Source: GCA-2794515 sp033763335 (GTDB lineage: Bacteria > Chloroflexota > Anaerolineae > Aggregatilineales > Phototrophicaceae). From it: DNA of 64,000 nucleotides. Below are positions 59,422 to 64,000 of the stretch, one piece after another. The stretch is taken from NCBI GenBank assembly GCA_033763335.1, contig JANRKU010000161.1, positions 15,279-79,278 on the forward strand, given 5' to 3'. The position numbers and the translations under genes are program-made. The notes under the pieces were generated by a model. That model searched no databases and had not been told where the DNA came from. It saw nothing but the letters and a program-made list of their open reading frames with translations. The stretch's first letter is position 1. Each line of letters begins with the position of its first letter.

Positions 59422-60960
59422 ATGACCACCTTTTTGCGCTTATTAGATGCGTTGCCCGATGATGACCTCATTGCCCTCGTAGGGGACGGTTCTATAACGA
59501 TTACTGCGCCGATTGCCGAATCTACATCCGCCGTCCAAAAAGGCGGGATTTTTGTGGCACGACAGGGCAAATCTACCGATGGACACGATTTTATCCCCCA
59601 AGCTATCGCTAATGGTGCGGTTGCCATTGTGGGCGAAAAACCCATGTCGGGGTTAGCTGTCCCATACGCCCAAGTGCGCGATTCGCAATCTGCCATTGGG
59701 TTATTGTCATCGGCATATTATGGGCATCCCTCGCGCAAACTGATGGTCATCGGTGTGACAGGCACAGATGGCAAAACCACCACTACTACCCTCATTCATA
59801 GCATCCTAAAACATGCCACTGGCGGAAAAACGGGTTATATCAGCACCATTGCCGCCGATTTGGGTAGCACCACTGCCGATACAGGCTTGCATGTCACCAC
59901 GCCCACCGCGCCAGAAGTCCAGATGTATATGGCGCAAATGGTTGAGGCAGGTTTGACGCATTGCGTCCTCGAAATGACCAGTCATGGGTTGGCACAAGGG
60001 CGTTTATCTGGCGTGGATATTGATGTTGCTGTGATGACCAATGTTACGCATGAGCATCTCGATTATCACGGTTCGTTTGAAGCCTATCGAGACGCAAAAG
60101 GCATGATGTTTGATATGCTCGCCACTAGCTACGAAAAATTTGATATGGATAAAATCGCGGTGGTCAATGCCGATGACCCCAATGCCGATTATTTTACAAA
60201 TAAACGCGCAGACCGCACCATTCGCTATGGCATCACGAACACTGCTGATGTGCGCGGACGCAATATCAGCTATACTCCTAGTGGTACAGAATTTTCGGTG
60301 GTCACACCCAATGGGGGAGGGGCGATAAAATTACACTTGGTTGGACAATTTAATGTGATGAATACATTGGCGGCGATTTCTGCCACCATGCACCTCGCAT
60401 CTTGGGATGATATTCAAAAGGGATTATCGGATATTCAAGCCGTATCGGGGCGGATGCAACGGATTGATGAGGGTCAAAATTTTACGGCTATCGTGGATTT
60501 TGCTCATACACCCAATGCGCTCAAAAATGCCCTCACCACCGCCAAGCAAATGCTCCCCACAGGCAAGCGATTGATAGCGGTGTTTGGGAGTGCTGGCTTA
60601 CGCGATGTGGAAAAACGGCGCATGATGGCAGAAGTTTCTGTTCAGATTGCCGATATAAGTGTCCTCACCGCAGAAGACCCACGCACAGAATCTTTGGATG
60701 CGATTTTAGAGATGATGGCACAAGGGGCAATATCCAAAGGTGGGGTAGAAGGGCAAACATTTTTCCGTGTCCCCGATAGAGGAGAAGCCCTCTATTTTGC
60801 CTGTCAGATGGCAACAGAAGGCGATATTGTCATTGTATGTGGCAAGGGACACGAACAAAGCATGTGCTTTGGTGTGATTGAATACCCGTGGGATGACCGT
60901 GATGCCATGCGTGCGGCGTTGCGTGGGACACCATTAAAAACATTGCCGACGGCAATTTAG
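59422..60960 (+). CDS. murE: UDP-MurNAc-tripeptide ligase MurE
   Basis: 512 residues. The P-loop VTGTDGKTTTTTL (112-124), STIAADLG, TPTAPEVQ, EMTSHGLAQGRLSG, THEHLDYHGSFEAY, GRMQRIDEGQNFTAIVDFAHTPNAL and GKGHEQ are standard. The residue that selects the third amino acid lies in a DNPR-like motif; here it is EDPR (418-421). Arg is kept as in meso-DAP enzymes but the first two positions differ, so diaminopimelate, ornithine or lysine cannot be settled. It is displaced by ~50 kb from the dcw cluster. Confidence 0.92.
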   Translation: MTTFLRLLDALPDDDLIALVGDGSITITAPIAESTSAVQKGGIFVARQGKSTDGHDFIPQAIANGAVAIVGEKPMSGLAVPYAQVRDSQSAIGLLSSAYYGHPSRKLMVIGVTGTDGKTTTTTLIHSILKHATGGKTGYISTIAADLGSTTADTGLHVTTPTAPEVQMYMAQMVEAGLTHCVLEMTSHGLAQGRLSGVDIDVAVMTNVTHEHLDYHGSFEAYRDAKGMMFDMLATSYEKFDMDKIAVVNADDPNADYFTNKRADRTIRYGITNTADVRGRNISYTPSGTEFSVVTPNGGGAIKLHLVGQFNVMNTLAAISATMHLASWDDIQKGLSDIQAVSGRMQRIDEGQNFTAIVDFAHTPNALKNALTTAKQMLPTGKRLIAVFGSAGLRDVEKRRMMAEVSVQIADISVLTAEDPRTESLDAILEMMAQGAISKGGVEGQTFFRVPDRGEALYFACQMATEGDIVIVCGKGHEQSMCFGVIEYPWDDRDAMRAALRGTPLKTLPTAI

Positions 60961-60963
60961 AAG

Positions 60964-61008
60964 CAAACCTCACCCCTAAATCCCCTCTCCAGTCTGGCGA
61001 GGGGACTT
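60964..61008. repeat. Dispersed C-rich repeat, copy 1 (after murE)
   Basis: CAAACCTCACCCCTAAATCC... through a CCCCTCTCC/GGCGAGGGG stem to GGGGACTT. It is identical at 42 of 45 positions to 63484-63528, and both copies start only a few bases after the stop codon of the preceding gene. Confidence 0.85.
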
Positions 61009-61051
61009 AAACCCACCTATAAAATGTGATAATCGGTGGGATAGCGCCATG

Positions 61052-61077
61052 TTACAAGCCGTATTTTGTGTTAAAAT
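61052..61077 (+). promoter_or_regulatory. Candidate promoter of the GT2 gene
   Basis: TAAAAT (61072-61077) with TGT just before (extended -10) and TTACAA (61052-61057) at a short 14-base spacing. About 40 bases upstream of the ATG at 61118. Confidence 0.35.
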
Positions 61078-61117
61078 CGGTCTTGATTCTTAAAGACTTT
61101 ATGAGGAAAATCCCCCC

Positions 61118-62035
61118 ATGATTGATTTAGGTATTATCATCGTGAATTGGAATACCCGCGATTTGCTCCGTAAGACGCTTCAAACTGTCTTTGCGAGTGA
61201 AGGCGCTTTTACCTATCGGGTGGTCGTTGTAGATAACGGCTCTAGCGATGGTAGCCAAGAGATGGTGAAAACCGAGTTTCCCCAAGCCGATTTTATCGCC
61301 AGCGACATCAACGGTGGATTTTCTTATGGGAATAATTTGGGGTTACGGTTATTGGGGTATCGTGGGGTAGGCGATGTGGATGAAAACGCGCCTCGTTATG
61401 CCTTGCTCCTCAATCCAGATACAGAAGTCCCCCCAACGTCCCTGTATGATATGGTAAAATTTATGGATTCGCGCCCCGATGTGGGCATTGCGGGTCCAAA
61501 ACTCCTCCTCAAAGAAAATGGACAATTGGATAAAGCCTGTCGGCGGAGTTTTCCGACACCGATGATTTCCTTTTATCATTTTTCTGGACTTGCCAAAATT
61601 TTCCCCAAAAGCCCACGCTTTGCCCGTTATAACCTCACCTATCTTGACCAAGAACAAGAAGCCGAAGTGGATTCGGTGGTGGGGGCATATATGCAACTCC
61701 GCAAGGAAGCCATTGCCCAAGCGGGAATTATGGATGAAACCTTCTTTATGTATGGGGAAGATTTAGATTGGGCATTGCGGGTTAAACAAGTTGGCTGGAA
61801 AGTGGTATACTATCCTAAAGTGCTAGTCTGGCATGTCAAACGTGCCGCGAGTCGCAAGAGCAAAAAGGCACAATTTGAATTTTATCGTGCCATGCTCATT
61901 TTTTATCGCAAACATTATCGGAAGACGACACCCTTATGGTTACACAGCCTCGTCCTAACGGGGTTAACGGTCAAGGGAGGGCGCGGATTGTGGCAGGAAA
62001 TACGACATTCACCCCTCCTAACCCCCAACAACTGA
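61118..62035 (+). CDS. GT2 family glycosyltransferase (rhamnosyltransferase-like)
   Basis: 305 residues, GT-A fold. Start LGIIIVNWNTRDLLRKTL, nucleotide pocket VVDNGSSDGSQEMV, metal motif LLNPDTEVP, GIAGPKLLLKENGQLDKACRR and the acceptor-side FFMYGEDLDWALRVKQVGWKVVYYP. These match WbbL-like rhamnosyl and related transferases building surface polysaccharide. The C-terminal 33 codons overlap the next gene. Donor sugar unknown. Confidence 0.85.
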   Translation: MIDLGIIIVNWNTRDLLRKTLQTVFASEGAFTYRVVVVDNGSSDGSQEMVKTEFPQADFIASDINGGFSYGNNLGLRLLGYRGVGDVDENAPRYALLLNPDTEVPPTSLYDMVKFMDSRPDVGIAGPKLLLKENGQLDKACRRSFPTPMISFYHFSGLAKIFPKSPRFARYNLTYLDQEQEAEVDSVVGAYMQLRKEAIAQAGIMDETFFMYGEDLDWALRVKQVGWKVVYYPKVLVWHVKRAASRKSKKAQFEFYRAMLIFYRKHYRKTTPLWLHSLVLTGLTVKGGRGLWQEIRHSPLLTPNN

Positions 62036-63477
62036 TAAAAACCAAAGCTGAAAATGCGCGTTCCAACCGCCTAAAAGCCTTGTTGGAAGTGACACAATTC
62101 TTTTTGGATATTATCTCGCTCACTATGGCATTTATTTTGGCGTATGTGGCGCGGTTATATATTCCCCTGTTTAATCAGCCAGATGAACTTGCCCCTGTCA
62201 GCGAATTTTTGCCGTTGATGATATTACAGATATTTCTTGTCCTCATCGTGTTTTATTTTTCACGACTTTATCATCAACGCCGTGTGATTAGCCGAATAGA
62301 TTATGCCCGCAATATTTTGGGTGCTGTCACCATTGGCATGGTGTTGGCGAGTGGGATTCAAGAATTGCTGTTTCGGAATACAGGCTTGGATGTTGATTAT
62401 TCGCGCACGATGTTCTTTTATAACTGGATTGCCAGCGTGATTTTGGTGGTGGCGGGGCGTGAGGTGCATCGCATCCTCAAAGCCAGTTTCCGTCGGCGTG
62501 GCATTGTGCGCGATAACCTGTTGCTGATTGGCACAGGGCGCATCGTGCGTGACCTTGCCCATCGTATTCGCCATAACCCCGATTTGGGCTATCAGATTGT
62601 TGGTGTCGTGACCGATGTGGTCAAGCCGAAAGGTAAAATCAACAATTTGCCCATTTTGGGATTGTATCCCGATTTGCCCGTCATCATTGACCATTATGGC
62701 GTGGAACAGGTCATCATTGCTTTGCCAGATGCCAAACGTGCCGAAATTGTCGAATTGGTGACACTTTGCCAGCGTGGGCGCGTGGATATTAAAATTTTCC
62801 CCGATATTTTTGCGTATATGGCGGGTGATTTGAACGTGGACGATTTGGGCGGGACACCCTTGCTCACCGTGCGCGATATTGCCCTACGTGGTTGGAAATT
62901 GAGCCTCAAACGCGGATTAGATGTTTTTGGCGCGTTATTTGGGTTGATATTCTTATCTCCCATTTTGCTCTTGATTGCCGCATTAGTACGCTTAGAATCG
63001 CCCGGTGCGCCATTTTATTCGCAAATTCGCATGGGTTTAGATGGTCGTCCATTCCCCATCATCAAATTCCGTTCCATGCGGAAAGATGCCGAAGCAAAAG
63101 GCTTGGGTTGGACGGTGCAAAATGACCCACGCATCACCAGAGTGGGCAAAATTTTACGTAAAACCGAATTGGATGAATTGCCACAATTGATTAATGTGCT
63201 ACTCGGTCACATGAGCCTTGTGGGTCCGCGACCAGAACGCCCCCAATATGTGCAACAATTCCGCCAAAAAATCCCGCGCTACATGGAACGTCACCGCGAA
63301 AAAGCGGGTATGACCGGTTGGGCGCAAGTGAATGGGCTACGTGGGGATACATCCATTGAAGAACGCACCAGCTATGACCTGTGGTATGTGGAAAATTGGT
63401 CGTTGTGGTTGGATATTAAAATTATCATCCGCACCGTTTTACAAGCGATTTTACGCATGAACCGAAATGCTTATTAG
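61936..63477 (+). CDS. Polyprenyl-phosphate sugar phosphotransferase (WcaJ/WbaP type)
   Basis: 513 residues. N-terminal four- or five-helix part (about 45-175), a CoA-binding-like Rossmann domain (LLLIGTGRIVRDLAHRI, about 195-315), one more hydrophobic segment (FGALFGLIFLSPILLLIAAL) and the bacterial sugar transferase domain (YSQIRMGLDGRPFPIIKFRSM, KTELDELPQLINVLLGHMSLVGPRPE, GMTGWAQVNGLRGDT). It loads the first sugar-1-phosphate on undecaprenyl phosphate for exopolysaccharide. The ATG lies 100 bases inside the GT2 gene in another frame; GGAAG is ~12 bases upstream. A later start is possible because the first 40 residues are poorly structured. Confidence 0.87.
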   Translation: MVTQPRPNGVNGQGRARIVAGNTTFTPPNPQQLIKTKAENARSNRLKALLEVTQFFLDIISLTMAFILAYVARLYIPLFNQPDELAPVSEFLPLMILQIFLVLIVFYFSRLYHQRRVISRIDYARNILGAVTIGMVLASGIQELLFRNTGLDVDYSRTMFFYNWIASVILVVAGREVHRILKASFRRRGIVRDNLLLIGTGRIVRDLAHRIRHNPDLGYQIVGVVTDVVKPKGKINNLPILGLYPDLPVIIDHYGVEQVIIALPDAKRAEIVELVTLCQRGRVDIKIFPDIFAYMAGDLNVDDLGGTPLLTVRDIALRGWKLSLKRGLDVFGALFGLIFLSPILLLIAALVRLESPGAPFYSQIRMGLDGRPFPIIKFRSMRKDAEAKGLGWTVQNDPRITRVGKILRKTELDELPQLINVLLGHMSLVGPRPERPQYVQQFRQKIPRYMERHREKAGMTGWAQVNGLRGDTSIEERTSYDLWYVENWSLWLDIKIIIRTVLQAILRMNRNAY

Positions 63478-63479
63478 TT

Positions 63480-64000
63480 ATGTCAAACCTCACCCCTAAA
63501 TCCCCTCTCCAAACTGGAGAGGGGACTTTAACACGCCATAGAGATAAACTTCTCCCCCTTCTCCAAACTGGAGATGGGGGGCGGGGGGATGAGGTCAATG
63601 CCCTAAAATATGCTATTATCATCATTCCCGCCCTCTTAGCCGTTGCGCTCTATGGCTATACCATTCGCTTGCCCCTCTTTTTAGACGATGGTCCGCAATT
63701 TCGCATGGTCGAGGTCTTTGATGGATTTAGCCATTGGCTCGGTAGCCTCGCTTATTTTTATTATCGCCCTGCTGTGTTTAGCATGTGGAAACTCTCATCC
63801 GTTTTGGCGGGTGGATTCGATGCGGCGGGGTTACATTGGCTCAATGTGATGCTCTTTGGCATGACTGGCTCGTTGCTGTCTGCTATCACCTATCGGCTCA
63901 TGCCTAAAAATAAGGCGGTGGTCGCGCTTGGGGTAGGGGTGGGATTCATCATTTTCCCGTTTAATTATCAGACGGTGATATTGGTGGGGGCGATGTTCCA
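63480..64000 (+). CDS. Polytopic membrane protein, N-terminus encoded by a repeat (partial)
   Basis: An ATG at 63480, two bases after the previous stop, opens a frame that runs to the window end (173 codons and more). Residues 1-40 (MSNLTPKSPLQTGEGTLTR...) are the translated repeat; membrane helices then begin (YAIIIIPALLAVALYGYTIR), followed by PLFLDDGPQFRMVEVFDGF, an acidic first outer loop resembling GT-C enzymes, and more helices. No ribosome site is seen for the ATG and a non-ATG start further in is possible. Likely an oligosaccharide or membrane glycosyltransferase of the polysaccharide locus. Confidence 0.65.
   Translation, partial: MSNLTPKSPLQTGEGTLTRHRDKLLPLLQTGDGGRGDEVNALKYAIIIIPALLAVALYGYTIRLPLFLDDGPQFRMVEVFDGFSHWLGSLAYFYYRPAVFSMWKLSSVLAGGFDAAGLHWLNVMLFGMTGSLLSAITYRLMPKNKAVVALGVGVGFIIFPFNYQTVILVGAMF
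63484..63590. repeat. Dispersed C-rich repeat, copy 2 plus a partial third unit
   Basis: 63484-63528 matches the repeat at 60964. A second partial unit (CCCCCTTCTCCAAACTGGAGATGGGGGG) follows at 63554-63581. Both units form CCCTCTCC/GGAGAGGG-like stems. Unlike copy 1 they lie inside an open frame. Confidence 0.8.

Noticed and set aside
1..64000. tRNA or rRNA genes
   Set aside because: None of the intergenic gaps contains a cloverleaf-like or rRNA-like sequence that I could recognise.

Overview
The window is about 64 kb of a bacterial chromosome, most likely from the phylum Chloroflexota (Anaerolineae-like). Support for this comes from a lipoprotein with a Thr/Pro-rich PTFTPTPTET linker, a class II (B12-dependent) ribonucleotide reductase, a cell-wall cluster with a scattered gene order, and the split respiratory operons. 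This is an inference from gene content; there is no rRNA or other taxonomic marker in the window. I see no tRNA, rRNA or CRISPR array.

Layout. (1) 1-404, minus: start of a truncated lipoprotein. (2) 576-25756: a division and cell-wall (dcw) cluster in the order KDPG aldolase, rsmH, ftsL-like, ftsI, mraY, murD, ftsW, murG, two tandem CvpA-like membrane proteins, murC, murB, then a roughly 9 kb accessory island, then ftsQ, ftsA, ftsZ. murE is displaced to 59422; mraZ, murF and ddl are not in the window. (3) The island (13074-22205) carries an AAA ATPase/TOPRIM pair, a minus-strand three-gene cassette (DUF488, DUF488, possible dual-OB protein), a flavodoxin, a two-domain beta-propeller phytase, a flavodoxin remnant, and a SIR2-NADase plus metallo-beta-lactamase pair. 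It reads as a defence island inserted between murB and ftsQ. (4) 26202-32303: a ribonucleotide reductase interrupted by three inteins, each placed next to an active-site segment. (5) 32446-39568: an acidic hypothetical protein, a YdcF-like protein and a giant alpha-2-macroglobulin. (6) 39700-45716, minus: small proteins, an epoxide-hydrolase-like protein, and a femAB / GT-C glycosyltransferase / femAB unit. (7) 45990-55860: nuoA-H-J-K-L-M-M-N, the membrane arm of complex I only, with two NuoM paralogues. (8) 56123-59313: atpI/Z-B-E-F(delta), essentially the FO sector only, with a giant coiled-coil insertion in subunit a and a b/delta fusion. (9) 59422-end: murE, a GT2 glycosyltransferase, a polyprenyl-phosphate sugar transferase and the start of a membrane protein whose N-terminus is encoded by a dispersed repeat.

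How it fits together. MraY, MurG, MurB-E and FtsW/FtsI make and polymerise lipid II under the FtsQ/L/A/Z divisome; the FemAB proteins may add cross-bridge residues. The Nuo and FO proteins are the proton-moving membrane halves of two complexes whose soluble halves must be encoded elsewhere. Small palindromic repeats (GGGCGCAAnnnnTTGCGCCC type) lie in many intergenic gaps, and several double as terminator-like hairpins.

The strongest candidates for something undescribed are the roughly 280-residue insertion in ATP synthase subunit a with its leader peptide, the triple-intein reductase, the SIR2-MBL pair, and the second NuoM that lacks the TM7 lysine.
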